Both the position numbers and the translations under genes were made by a program. A stretch of 64,000 nucleotides of DNA from VRUE01 sp963840565 (lineage in GTDB: Bacteria; Actinomycetota; Thermoleophilia; Solirubrobacterales; 70-9). The first letter of the stretch is position 1, and each line of letters starts with the position of its first letter. Under the pieces are notes generated by a model. That model saw nothing but the letters and a program-made list of their open reading frames with translations. It had not been told where the DNA came from and did not search any database. The stretch lies in contig CAWIZH010000002.1 of the NCBI GenBank assembly GCA_963840565.1, positions 1,178,001 to 1,242,000 on the forward strand, in the 5' to 3' direction. Below, one piece after another: positions 23,740 through 31,723 of this stretch.

Positions 23740-25842
23740 TCAGCCGGCGCTCGCGGCGAGCTGCTCGGCGGCGCGGGCGGCGTGACGCTCGCGCAGCTCC
23801 TCCTGAACGCTGCGCCGCTGCCCGTTTTCCGGCTGCAGGCGAGTCCAGGTGCCCTCGGCATCGAGCTCCCAGGCATTGGCGTTCTCGGCGAAGCAGCGCT
23901 CGAGCACGTCGAGCAGCTCAGCTTTCAGGCCCGGGTCTTCGACCGGAGTCACCAGCTCGACCCGGCTGTCGAGGTTGCGCGGCATCAGATCGGCCGAGCC
24001 CATCAGCACGCGCGTGCTCTCGCCGCGCTGGAAGGTGTAGACGCGCGAGTGCTCGAGGAAGCGGCCGACGATCGAGATCACGCGGACATTCTCCGAGACC
24101 CCGGGCACGCCCGGCCGCAGGCAGCAGATGCCGCGCACGTTGAGGTCGACCCGAACGCCCGCCCGCGAGGCCTCATACAGCGCCCGGATGCAGGCGGCGT
24201 CGACCAGCGAGTTCATCTTCAGCGCGATCCGCGCCTCTTCGCCGGCCCGGTGCGCCGCGACCGTGGTCTCGATCTCCTCGATGATGCGGTCGCGCATCGT
24301 CGTCGGCGAGACCAGGACCTTGCGGTACTCGGCCGGGCGCCCGTAGCCGGTGAGGAAGTTGAACATCTCGGCGACGTCGGCGCCGATCTCCTCGTCGGCG
24401 GTGAAGAGGCCGAAGTCGGTGTAGAGGCGGGCGGTCTTCGGGTGGTAGTTGCCGGTGCCGATGTGGACGTACTCGCGCACCCGGTCGCCCTCGCGGCGGG
24501 CGACGACGATCGCCTTGACGTGAGTCTTCAGGCCCGGAATGCCGTAGACGACGTGGACGCCGGACTCCTCCAGCGACTTCGCCCAGTGGATGTTGGCCTC
24601 CTCGTCGAAGCGGGCCTTCAGCTCGACCATGCAGACCGCCTGCTTGCCGCGTTCGGAGGCGCGGATCAGCCCGGGCACGAGGGGCGAATCGTCGCTGGTC
24701 CGGTAAACCGTCTGCTTGATCGCGAGCACGTCGGGGTCGGCCACGGCCTGCTCGACGAAGCGCTCGACCGAGGTGTTGAAGGAGTCGTAGGGGTGGTGGA
24801 CGAGGACGTCGGCCTGGCGGATCGCCGCGAACATGTTGACCTGCTCCTCGTCCTCGCCCTGCAGGCGCGGCTGCGTCACCGGCGTCCAGGGTGAGAAGCG
24901 CAGCTCCGAGTGGCCGGGGACATCGGCGATGTCGGTCAGGTCGGCGAGGTCGATCAGGCCGTCGACGTCGTAGACCTCGCGATCCTCGAGGCGCAACGCG
25001 TCGATCAGCTGCTGGCGCAGCTTCGAGTTCATCCCGGCGGCGATCTCGAGCCGCACGACCTCGCCGAAGCGGCGGCGGCGGATCTCGTCCTGGACCGCCT
25101 GCAGCAGGTCGTCGGCCTCATCGGAGACGGTGAAGTCGGCGTCGCGGGTGACGCGGAAGTAGCCGTGCTCGACCACTTCGGTGCCGGGGAAGAGCACGTC
25201 GAGGTTGGCGGCGATCGCCTCCTCCAGCGGCACGAAGGCCTTGCCCCCCTCCCCCACCGGCAGGAAGCGGCCGAGCAGCTCCTTCGGCACCTTGACCCGG
25301 GCGATGATCTCGGTGCCGCTCTCGGGGTCGCGCAAGAGCACGCCGAGGCTGAGCGAGAGGTTGGAGATGTAGGGGAAGGGCCGGCCGAGGCCGATCACCA
25401 GCGGCGTCAGCGCCGGGAAGACCTGCTCGTGGAAGCGCACGTCGATTTCACGGCGCTCCTGCTCGCTGGCGGTGTCGAGCGAGACGATGCGGATCCCCTG
25501 CTCCTCCAGCGCCGGGCGCAGGGTGCCGTTGAAGCAGTCGTGGAGGCGGTGGTCGAGCTCCAGCACCCGCGCCTGGATCGCGTCGATCTGCTCGCCGGGG
25601 GGAAGGCCGTCGGGACCGCGGGCGTCGATCCCGGCGTCGATCTGATCGAACAGCCCGGCCACCCGGACCATGAAGAACTCATCGAGGTTGTTGGCGTAGA
25701 TCGCGCAAAAGCGGACCTGCTCCAACAGCGGCACCTCGGGGTCCTCGGCCAGTTCCAGAACCCGCTGGTTGAAGTCGAGCCAGGAGAGCTCGCGGTTGAA
25801 ATAGAGAGCGGGATCGTCGATCAGCCCATCGTACTGGCGCAT
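23740..25842 (-). CDS. ppk: Polyphosphate kinase 1
   Basis: This 700-aa enzyme polymerises ATP gamma-phosphate into polyphosphate. The domain order is standard for PPK1: N-terminal YFNRELSWLDFNQRVLELAED, then FFMVRVAGL, and two PLD-like catalytic domains with HHPYDSFNTSVERFVEQA, GIPGLKTHVKAIVVARREG (phosphorylated His) and GTGNYHPKTARLYTDFGLF. ATG 25842 is taken because MRQYDGLIDDPALYFNRELSW is the family start. The same frame stays open far upstream (to 26625) only as a shadow of the PHP-GT gene. It sits 20 nt downstream of that gene. Confidence 0.96.
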   Translation of the reverse strand: MRQYDGLIDDPALYFNRELSWLDFNQRVLELAEDPEVPLLEQVRFCAIYANNLDEFFMVRVAGLFDQIDAGIDARGPDGLPPGEQIDAIQARVLELDHRLHDCFNGTLRPALEEQGIRIVSLDTASEQERREIDVRFHEQVFPALTPLVIGLGRPFPYISNLSLSLGVLLRDPESGTEIIARVKVPKELLGRFLPVGEGGKAFVPLEEAIAANLDVLFPGTEVVEHGYFRVTRDADFTVSDEADDLLQAVQDEIRRRRFGEVVRLEIAAGMNSKLRQQLIDALRLEDREVYDVDGLIDLADLTDIADVPGHSELRFSPWTPVTQPRLQGEDEEQVNMFAAIRQADVLVHHPYDSFNTSVERFVEQAVADPDVLAIKQTVYRTSDDSPLVPGLIRASERGKQAVCMVELKARFDEEANIHWAKSLEESGVHVVYGIPGLKTHVKAIVVARREGDRVREYVHIGTGNYHPKTARLYTDFGLFTADEEIGADVAEMFNFLTGYGRPAEYRKVLVSPTTMRDRIIEEIETTVAAHRAGEEARIALKMNSLVDAACIRALYEASRAGVRVDLNVRGICCLRPGVPGVSENVRVISIVGRFLEHSRVYTFQRGESTRVLMGSADLMPRNLDSRVELVTPVEDPGLKAELLDVLERCFAENANAWELDAEGTWTRLQPENGQRRSVQEELRERHAARAAEQLAASAG

Positions 25843-25861
25843 CGCCGCCGTCCCGACCGGC

Positions 25862-28162
25862 TCAGGCGGCGCGGGCGGGCGCTTGCCCCGCGGTGGCCGG
25901 CGCGGCGCCAAGGGCGCGGCGGTAGCCGTCTGCGAGCTGCTCCAGAGCTCGCTCCCAGGAGCGGCCCTGGACCGCGCGGACGGCGGAGGCGCCGAGGTGG
26001 CGGCGCAGCAGCGGCGAGGCCGCGAGCTGCAGCACGGTGCCGGCAATGTGATCGGCGTCGGGCCGGCAGAGCATGCCGGTGTGGCGGTTCTCGACCAGCG
26101 AAGCCGGGCCGCCCTCGGCGACGGCGACAACCGGCAGGCCGCTGGCACCGGCCTCGAGCACGACCTGGCCGTAGGTGTCGGTGGTCGAGCAGAAGAGAAA
26201 GAGGTCGGCACTGGCGTAGGCGCGGGCCAGGTCCTCGCCCTCGAGCCAGCCGAGGAAGGTCGCGTGCTCGCCGAGCCGGGCGCGCAGCTCGTCCTCCTCG
26301 GGCCCACCGCCGGCGAGCAGCAGGTGCAGCCTCGGATCGGCACCGCGTGCCCGCAGGAAGCTCTCGGCGAGCAAATCGACGCCCTTCTCACGAGTGAGGC
26401 GGCCGGCGTAGAGGACCTTGACCTCGCCGGAATAGTCCGCCCGGGCAGCCTTGCCGGGGTCGAAGCGGGAGATGTCGACGCCGCGCTCCCAACGTCCCAA
26501 GCGGGCGGGGTCGACGCCGAGCGCGAGCAGTGAGCGATCCGCCGCCGGACTGGGCGAGAGCACCAGCGAGGGCGCGCCGTAGAAGGCTCCCAGGGCCATC
26601 TGCGCGATCGACTCGATACCGCCATCGCCGCTGCGCAGGCCGGCGTAGGCGCCGAGCTCGGTGTGGTAGCTGGCGATCAGCGGCGTGCCGGCGATCCGGT
26701 TGAGCAGCGTCGCCGCGACTCCGGCCGGACCGGGAGCGGTGACGTGGACGGCGTCGTAGCGACCCTCGGCAAGCGTCTCGACCAGGTCGGGCAGGCCGGG
26801 AACGCCGAGGCTCATCCCGGCGTAGAAGGGGACCTCGAGCTCGGCGGCTGCCGGCAGCCGCCGGTCGACGCCTGGGTCAGTGCCGACCACCTCGATCTCG
26901 AAGCCGGGGACCCCGAGCTCACGGATCTTCTCGATCGTCGCGGTGACACCGTGCATCGAGCCGATCCCGTCGGCGATCAGCGCCACTCGCGGCCGCTCGC
27001 CGGGCCGGACGGCGAGCTTCGCCCTCTCGGCGCCGAGAAAGACGGTGGCGGGTGCGTAGGGCACGGCCGGCAGCAGCGCCTCGAAGAGGCCGCCGAAGGC
27101 GGCGCCGACGTCCCCCCTTCCCGCCGCGGCGGCCCCCTCGGCGACGGCGCCGCGCAGGCGCCGCTCGTGGGTGCGCCGGGCACGGCGATAGAGGTCGGCG
27201 TGCGAGAAATCGTCGCTCTGCATATATGCGAGCAAGTTGCGCCCGCGCAGGTCCAGGTCAATCGACCGCAGCCAGGCCTCGAGCAGCGCTCGCGCGTCGC
27301 CGGGACCAATGTCAGCGGCGACCTTCCCCTCGCGCGCAGCGCCCTCGCCAATCACCCGCTGGGCGATCTTCAGCACCACGGATGGATCGACCGTTCCGGT
27401 GCGCTTTTCCCCCTCATTACGGGGATAAGGCGCACCGGAGTCGGTCAGGACGAGGGCGCGGGTCGCCAGTGCCATCGCCGTGTGCGCCCACTTGGCGGCG
27501 CTGCCCTGCTCGCCGCCGGCCTCGGCATCGCCGGCGCGCAAGTGGCGCAGAAACTCTTCCGGCGTGGCGGCCGCGGGCGCCTCGGTGAAGGTGCGGCCGA
27601 TGTCCACGCCGGCGTGATCGTCGGAGCCGCCGATGCCGGTGCCGCCATGGGTCTCGGTGTAGATGGCGGCGGGCATGTTCAGCTCGGCGGCCCGCGACCC
27701 GTTGCGCACCTCCCAGACCGGGAAGAGATCGGCGAGCACTCTCCGGTGCCGGGGCAGCAGCGGCGCGTCGACGTTGTAGAACGGGTGCGCCAGCGCGCAG
27801 GCGATCCCGTGGTCATCGAGGTATGCGGCGCAGGCCTCCAGATCGCCGGCGTGTGCCTGCAGCCACTCGTGGTCTCCGGGGGTGATCCCGTAACAGAGGA
27901 CGTGAACCGCCTGGGGCTCGCCGGCGAAGCGGGCGGTCAGCTCCTCAGAGACGAAGCAGTCGGGACGGTCGGCCAGCTCGAGGCAACCGTCGATCGTGTC
28001 GTGATCGGTGATCGTGACGAAGTCCATCCCCCGCCGCTTGGCCAGCTCGTAGACCTCCTGCGGCGGTGTCGCGCACTCGGGAAGGCCAAGCGAGCGCTGA
28101 ACCCCCAGCCGCGAAAGCTGCGAGGCGGTGGAATGGCAATGCATATCTACACGGGAAGTCAT
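25862..28162 (-). CDS. PHP-domain phosphoesterase fused to GT4 glycosyltransferase
   Basis: This 766-aa fusion has an N-terminal PHP domain, residues 1-~220 (VDMHCHSTAS, FVTITDHDTIDG, ALAHPFYNVDAPLL and GGSDDHAGVDIG supply the metal-binding His/Asp set). A linker follows, then a GT-B glycosyltransferase family 4 module from ~390 (GIGSMHGVTATIEKIRELG, SYHTELGAY, VKVLYAGRLTREKGVDLLAESF, EGEDLARAYASADLFLFCSTTDTYGQVVLEAGASGLPVVA). The GT4 EX7E element is present. The linker at residues ~241-256 is encoded by an in-frame copy of the palindromic repeat found elsewhere. SD GGGAG precedes ATG 28162. It is the first gene of the ppk-pit unit; the substrate is unknown. Confidence 0.9.
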   Translation of the reverse strand: MTSRVDMHCHSTASQLSRLGVQRSLGLPECATPPQEVYELAKRRGMDFVTITDHDTIDGCLELADRPDCFVSEELTARFAGEPQAVHVLCYGITPGDHEWLQAHAGDLEACAAYLDDHGIACALAHPFYNVDAPLLPRHRRVLADLFPVWEVRNGSRAAELNMPAAIYTETHGGTGIGGSDDHAGVDIGRTFTEAPAAATPEEFLRHLRAGDAEAGGEQGSAAKWAHTAMALATRALVLTDSGAPYPRNEGEKRTGTVDPSVVLKIAQRVIGEGAAREGKVAADIGPGDARALLEAWLRSIDLDLRGRNLLAYMQSDDFSHADLYRRARRTHERRLRGAVAEGAAAAGRGDVGAAFGGLFEALLPAVPYAPATVFLGAERAKLAVRPGERPRVALIADGIGSMHGVTATIEKIRELGVPGFEIEVVGTDPGVDRRLPAAAELEVPFYAGMSLGVPGLPDLVETLAEGRYDAVHVTAPGPAGVAATLLNRIAGTPLIASYHTELGAYAGLRSGDGGIESIAQMALGAFYGAPSLVLSPSPAADRSLLALGVDPARLGRWERGVDISRFDPGKAARADYSGEVKVLYAGRLTREKGVDLLAESFLRARGADPRLHLLLAGGGPEEDELRARLGEHATFLGWLEGEDLARAYASADLFLFCSTTDTYGQVVLEAGASGLPVVAVAEGGPASLVENRHTGMLCRPDADHIAGTVLQLAASPLLRRHLGASAVRAVQGRSWERALEQLADGYRRALGAAPATAGQAPARAA
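27395..27439. repeat. Palindromic repeat inserted in frame inside the PHP-GT gene
   Basis: TCCGGTGCGC and GCGCACCGGA arms with a TTTTCCCC / GGGGATAA inner stem match the 66-bp cassettes, here 45 bp and diverged in the core. On the minus strand it encodes SGAPYPRNEGEKRTG without breaking the host frame. On the plus strand it reads FRCAF.P...DKAHR, resembling the cassette peptide. It falls in the interdomain linker. Confidence 0.75.
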
Positions 28163-28220
28163 CGGCGTCTCCCTGCTCTAGTCGTTTCTGTCACCTCCAG
28201 AGTTCGCCATTAGCAGGGGA

Positions 28221-28264
28221 AAAATGTGAACGATCAGAGAAGCGCCGGTGAACATCCCGTGACC
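28221..28264 (-). promoter_or_regulatory. PHO-box-like direct repeat array upstream of PHP-GT/ppk/pit
   Basis: Read towards the gene (minus strand) there are four consecutive 11-bp units: GGTCACGGGAT, GTTCACCGGCG, CTTCTCTGATC and GTTCACATTTT. Three fit the G(G/T)TCA(C) start of the Streptomyces PhoP-binding unit. A TAATGG hexamer lies about 8 nt downstream, so the array would stand in for the -35 element. Induction at low phosphate is inferred. Confidence 0.65.
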
Positions 28265-28298
28265 AGAAAGGGCACTCATGAAGGCGCCGCCGCGGGCG

Positions 28299-28574
28299 CT
28301 ACTTCTTGCGCTTGCTTGGCGTCGAGAGCCTGAACTGGCCGGTCTGAACCGCCGGCTCCCAGCTGATGCCCTCCAGCAAGTCAGTAGGGGGCACATCGAG
28401 AGCGCCCGCAAGCTTTACGAAGGTGTCCAGGCGCGGGAGTTGTTTGCCGCGCAGAAGTTCGCCAATTTGGGTGCGATGAATTTCCGCGCGGCTGGCGAGT
28501 GCTTCCTGAGAAAGGCCGGATTGCTGGCGGTAGTAGGCCAAGTTCTCGGCAAAACGTTTAGCTACATCAGGCAC
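28299..28574 (-). CDS. XRE-family transcriptional regulator
   Basis: This 91-aa protein has one Cro/C1-type helix-turn-helix: FAENLAYYRQQSGLSQEALASRAEIHRTQIGELLRGKQLPRLDTFVKLAGALDVPPTDLL (residues ~8-68). A short basic C-terminus (PSKRKK) follows and there is no sensor domain. The GTG start at 28574 has few alternatives. It stands alone between the phosphate operon and the low-GC region and may control one of its neighbours. Confidence 0.88.
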   Translation of the reverse strand: MPDVAKRFAENLAYYRQQSGLSQEALASRAEIHRTQIGELLRGKQLPRLDTFVKLAGALDVPPTDLLEGISWEPAVQTGQFRLSTPSKRKK

Positions 28575-28930
28575 GGGCCTTTAAGTCTTATTCCTGCCCG
28601 GGATTTAAACAACAGCTAAAACCCTCCCTGTTTTTCCCATCATCTTCTTCTTCGGGTGCATTCCTTGACAAGTCCTAGTACGTACCAGAGAATAAATTTG
28701 GTACGGACTGGTCAGCCGAGTCAGGCCTGGGAAGCCGGAAATGGTCGCCAGTCGCAGCAGGGACAACAGAGTTAATGGGAGGGAACACCGGGGCCGTCGA
28801 TATCGCCCTTCATGGACCGACGAGGTAAGTCGCTACCAGTGTTTTCGTACCTATTTATTTCAGCAAATCCAGTCTCTCGGTCAATTCATCAATCCAGTCC
28901 AAGCGAGCAATAGACAGGAGCAACAAAACC
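28575..28930. other. Gene-free, lower-GC intergenic region with a TTGACA and a palindrome
   Basis: No convincing gene is seen. The base composition is clearly less GC-rich than the surroundings. TTGACA occurs near 28665 and, at 28681-28705, the inverted repeat CGTACCA / TGGTACG with an 11-bp spacer encloses AGAATAAAT, a possible -10. This may be the promoter and operator of the small secreted protein at 28931 or of the XRE gene. Confidence 0.5.
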
Positions 28931-29254
28931 ATGCGAAAGCAACGAACAAGGGTGGTATGCGTGGCCCTACTGGCCGCGAGCCTGGCAGTCCTCGGGCTTG
29001 CCAGCACCGCACTGGGCCGCGCCGGAAAAACAAGGTTGTTCAGCTTCATCAAGAGCGTTAGTGCAGAGAACAGTCCTCCGGATCAATTAATTCACACCAG
29101 CCGAATTACCGAAAACCGAAAAGTTTTCCCAGCTCAAAACAAACCGTTTCTGGGCGTTAGGTCGATTCCCCCAGAAGCTGCAAGCACGCGCAGTGAAAAC
29201 AGTCGAGGCAACAAATTTTGTGAACAGATCCAGCTAACAGATTGCCTTGCTTAA
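28931..29254 (+). CDS. Small secreted protein, unknown function
   Basis: This 107-aa protein has a clear Sec signal peptide (MRKQRTRVVCVALLAASLAVLGLASTALG, cleavage near residue 29) and a hydrophilic mature part with no recognised domain and a C-terminal Cys pair (KFCEQIQLTDCLA). AGGAG precedes the ATG by 8-12 nt. Codon use is less GC-rich at third positions than in the neighbours (for example AAA, AAT, TTT), suggesting recent transfer. It may be lineage-restricted. Confidence 0.65.
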   Translation: MRKQRTRVVCVALLAASLAVLGLASTALGRAGKTRLFSFIKSVSAENSPPDQLIHTSRITENRKVFPAQNKPFLGVRSIPPEAASTRSENSRGNKFCEQIQLTDCLA

Positions 29255-29370
29255 GGCATAGCAGGCAGCGCCCCGAGCATCATTAGTTGACGTTCAGGTA
29301 GTAACGGGCCGCCCCCTCCTGCCGTCGCCCAAGCGAGGCGATAGCCAGGCGCATTTGCGCCAGGAGGGCC

Positions 29371-29754
29371 GTGAGCGACCCAAATCCCCCTAAAGATCAG
29401 CAGCACCCAGACCTGGGAAACCGCGCCAGTCGAGAACAGGCGGCTGACCTCTCGATGCTTGATGATGAGGAAATCGCCAGGGAGGGGAAACGCGAGGCCG
29501 TGCGCCGAGCTCGCATCGAGAACAGAGTGACGAAAGACACGGCTGAGCAGGATAAGTCGAAACGGTCGGTCGATAGGCGGGAACGGCTCATCCTCCTGGG
29601 TCTGCTGATCTTCGTGGTGCTCTTGATCGCAGCGGTCGTGGTCATTGGCCTGGGTGAGAAGAAGAATGAACTGACGCGGCCAGAAGTGATTGCGCTGGCC
29701 AGCGCCTGCTGGGCCGTCCTTTACCGATTGCGCTCACTGGACAAACGTGGATAG
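29371..29754 (+). CDS. Membrane protein with charged cytoplasmic N-terminus
   Basis: This 127-aa protein has residues 1-70 highly charged (REQAADLSMLDDEEIAREGKREAVRRARIENRV) and likely helical, then the transmembrane helix LILLGLLIFVVLLIAAVVVIGLG, then a weaker hydrophobic stretch (VIALASACWAVLYRL). GTG 29371 follows CAGGAGGG. There is no family match I can name. It converges on the CHAD genes with 9 nt between stop codons. Confidence 0.7.
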   Translation: MSDPNPPKDQQHPDLGNRASREQAADLSMLDDEEIAREGKREAVRRARIENRVTKDTAEQDKSKRSVDRRERLILLGLLIFVVLLIAAVVVIGLGEKKNELTRPEVIALASACWAVLYRLRSLDKRG

Positions 29755-29763
29755 AACAGGAGC

Positions 29764-30189
29764 TCAACAAGATAGGCCCAGCGCCAGCTCCGCCCAGGTG
29801 CCTTTGCTCGTCTCGGCTTGCCAGAGCCCGACGAACTCGGCGAAGAGACGGCTGCGACGCTCGCGCAGCTGAGCCGAAGCCAAGCCGATCTGCTCGACCT
29901 TGGGCAGCATCAGGTCGCAGTCGTGGAGGTCGCCGAGCACAGACTGCAGCCGCTTGGCGGCGTCGCGGGCCACCTTTGCCTCCTCGCCGGTGCAGGGACC
30001 GACGATCTCCAGCACGTAGCGCAGCCGCTTGGCCGCGATCCGCATGTTGTGCTGGGCCTTGCCCGCATCGGGCGCGAGCGCCTCTCCGGCGAAGCCGCAC
30101 AGCTCGTCGAGCCGGGTGCGGACGATGCGCGCCGCGTTGGGGCGCAGCGGTGCCCGTGGATCGAGTCCGTCGACCTGGCGCGGCTTCAC
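29764..30189 (-). CDS. CHAD domain protein (second of pair)
   Basis: This 141-aa helical protein has the conserved-histidine pattern QHNMRIAAKRLRYVLEIVGPC and LQSVLGDLHDCDLMLPKVEQIG. CHAD domains are known to bind polyphosphate and localise to polyP granules. GTG 30189 overlaps the preceding CHAD gene's TGA by 4 nt; upstream in-frame codons are that gene's shadow. Two separate half-size CHAD proteins are translated from adjacent frames where other bacteria have one longer protein. Confidence 0.85.
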   Translation of the reverse strand: MKPRQVDGLDPRAPLRPNAARIVRTRLDELCGFAGEALAPDAGKAQHNMRIAAKRLRYVLEIVGPCTGEEAKVARDAAKRLQSVLGDLHDCDLMLPKVEQIGLASAQLRERRSRLFAEFVGLWQAETSKGTWAELALGLSC

Positions 30190-30659
30190 TTCTTTGCCGC
30201 CTTGACGAGCTTGGCCAGGCGCCGGCGCAGCTTCTTCAGCCGCTTGGCGGTGACGAACGGAGCAAGATCCTCGTTGGCCTGCTGCTGCCGCACGCGCAGA
30301 TCCTCGATCAACGCCTCGAGTGCCTTGCGATCCTGGCTTGCGTTCTCGCCACAGAGGCCCTCCAGCAGCTCGATCTCTACATCGAGGTCGCGCCGCTCGC
30401 CGAGCGCGTCGGCGAGTGCCTTTACCTTCTTCAGCGCCTTGCGCTGCCGCTTGCGCGGGAAGCACTCCTCAAAGACCTCCAGCGCCGCCCGCAGGCGCCG
30501 GGTCGCCACGCGCATATCGTGGACGTGCTCGACTTCCCCGAGGTCGAGCACCCCGTCCGCCTGCCTGAAGACCTCCTTGGCGCGGACCTTGACCACGCGC
30601 CTGGCGGCGACCCCGAACGATGCCTCGCAGTCGAGCTCGACCTTGCGCGCGCTTGCCAC
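30186..30659 (-). CDS. CHAD domain protein (first of pair)
   Basis: This 157-aa protein has VHDMRVATRRLRAALEVFEECFP and LADALGERRDLDVEIELLEGL, the N-terminal half pattern of CHAD proteins, and a Lys/Arg-rich C-terminus (AKRLKKLRRRLAKLVKAAKK) suited to binding a polyanion. The GTG start at 30659 lies 31 nt after the ppx stop. Neighbouring ppx, ppk and pst genes support a polyphosphate role. Confidence 0.87.
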   Translation of the reverse strand: MASARKVELDCEASFGVAARRVVKVRAKEVFRQADGVLDLGEVEHVHDMRVATRRLRAALEVFEECFPRKRQRKALKKVKALADALGERRDLDVEIELLEGLCGENASQDRKALEALIEDLRVRQQQANEDLAPFVTAKRLKKLRRRLAKLVKAAKK

Positions 30660-30690
30660 AGAATGAGGCTAAAGGAGACCGGCCGCCCGC

Positions 30691-31599
30691 TCAGGCAGCG
30701 AGGCGAATGCGGGAGCCGTTGAGGCTGCCGTTGAGCATGTCGAGGACGACGCCCTCGCGCAGGCCGCCCTTGCCGATCTGCAATGGCTGGCCAAGCAGCT
30801 CGGAGACCTTCTCAAGCAAAAGCACCCCGGTGGCGAGGATGCGAACCCGTTCGGGATCCAGCTCGAAGCGACGGGCGACATCGGCAGCGGGATCGCCACA
30901 GAGGACGCGAATGCCGCGCTCGAGCGTCTCGTATTCGAGCACGGCGCCGACCAGGCGCCGCAGCGAGGTGGCGCTGCCGCCGACAGCAACTGCCTGCGCA
31001 GGATGCTCGATCTCGACTCCGGCAAAGATGTCGTCGATGCGGTCGCGGACCTTGCGGATCTCGGCTGCCGAGGGCGGGTCGGACGAGATCAGCTCGTCCG
31101 CCAGCACTCCCGAGCCAACCCGCCAGGAGAGAACCTTTGAAGCGCCGCCGGGCACGGTGCCGAGAATCACCTCGGTCGAGCCGCCGCCGACGTCGACGAC
31201 GCCGACCTTGCCGGCCACCGGGTGGCCAAGCGTCTTGGTCGCGCCGATGAAGGAGAGCCTCCCCTCCTCCTCGTCGCTGAGCACCTCGACCGACACTCCG
31301 GCCGCCTCGCCGATCGCCTCCGCCACCGCCGCCCCGTTGGAGGCCTCGCGCACCGCGGCGGTCGCAACCGCCCGGATCTCCTCCGCGCCGAGCTCTTTCG
31401 CCAGCCGCACCTGGGTCGCGACGACCTCGCAGACTTCGTCGATCTTCGAGCCGACAATCGCGCCGTCGGAGTCGAGCGCCTTGTTGATCCGCGTGTAGGC
31501 CCGCTGCTCCATCACCTTCTTCAACTGGCCGTCGACGGGCTCCGCGACGAGCACGCGGGTCGTGTTGGACCCAATATCTATGGCGGCACAGAGCGTCAC
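30691..31599 (-). CDS. ppx: Exopolyphosphatase/pppGpp phosphohydrolase (Ppx/GppA)
   Basis: This 302-aa ASKHA-fold enzyme removes terminal phosphates from polyphosphate and possibly from pppGpp. The phosphate-1 loop is AAIDIGSNTTRVLVAE, the catalytic Glu lies in VATAAVREASNG, the phosphate-2 loop is VGVVDVGGGSTEVILG, and VAVGGSATSLRRL is the adenosine-type loop. It is the short actinobacterial type, lacking the C-terminal HD-like domain. GTG 31599 lies 125 nt after phoU, with a long hairpin between. Confidence 0.93.
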   Translation of the reverse strand: MTLCAAIDIGSNTTRVLVAEPVDGQLKKVMEQRAYTRINKALDSDGAIVGSKIDEVCEVVATQVRLAKELGAEEIRAVATAAVREASNGAAVAEAIGEAAGVSVEVLSDEEEGRLSFIGATKTLGHPVAGKVGVVDVGGGSTEVILGTVPGGASKVLSWRVGSGVLADELISSDPPSAAEIRKVRDRIDDIFAGVEIEHPAQAVAVGGSATSLRRLVGAVLEYETLERGIRVLCGDPAADVARRFELDPERVRILATGVLLLEKVSELLGQPLQIGKGGLREGVVLDMLNGSLNGSRIRLAA

Positions 31600-31645
31600 G
31601 GGCTTACGTTCATGTTCCCAGACTCGTCGGATCTCAAGCGCCTAT

Positions 31646-31723
31646 GGGAGGTGTGGCCATGCGTCGATGGACGCTCAACACAGCCGCAGGCTGTGTGTCC
31701 AGCGATGCATGGCCACACCTCCC
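31646..31723. repeat. Long hairpin between phoU and ppx
   Basis: Arms of 17 bp (31646-31662 and 31707-31723) are perfect and continue inward for about 10 bp with two mismatches. The apex is a second perfect stem ACACAGCC-GCA-GGCTGTGT. The whole 78 bp can fold as one rod. It starts at the base after the phoU stop, so it is a terminator or a processing/attenuation structure between phoU and ppx. Confidence 0.7.

Noticed and set aside
23740..26625. 961-codon version of PPK
   Set aside because: The first 260 codons are an out-of-frame reading of the glycosyltransferase. PPK1 homology starts exactly at ATG 25842.
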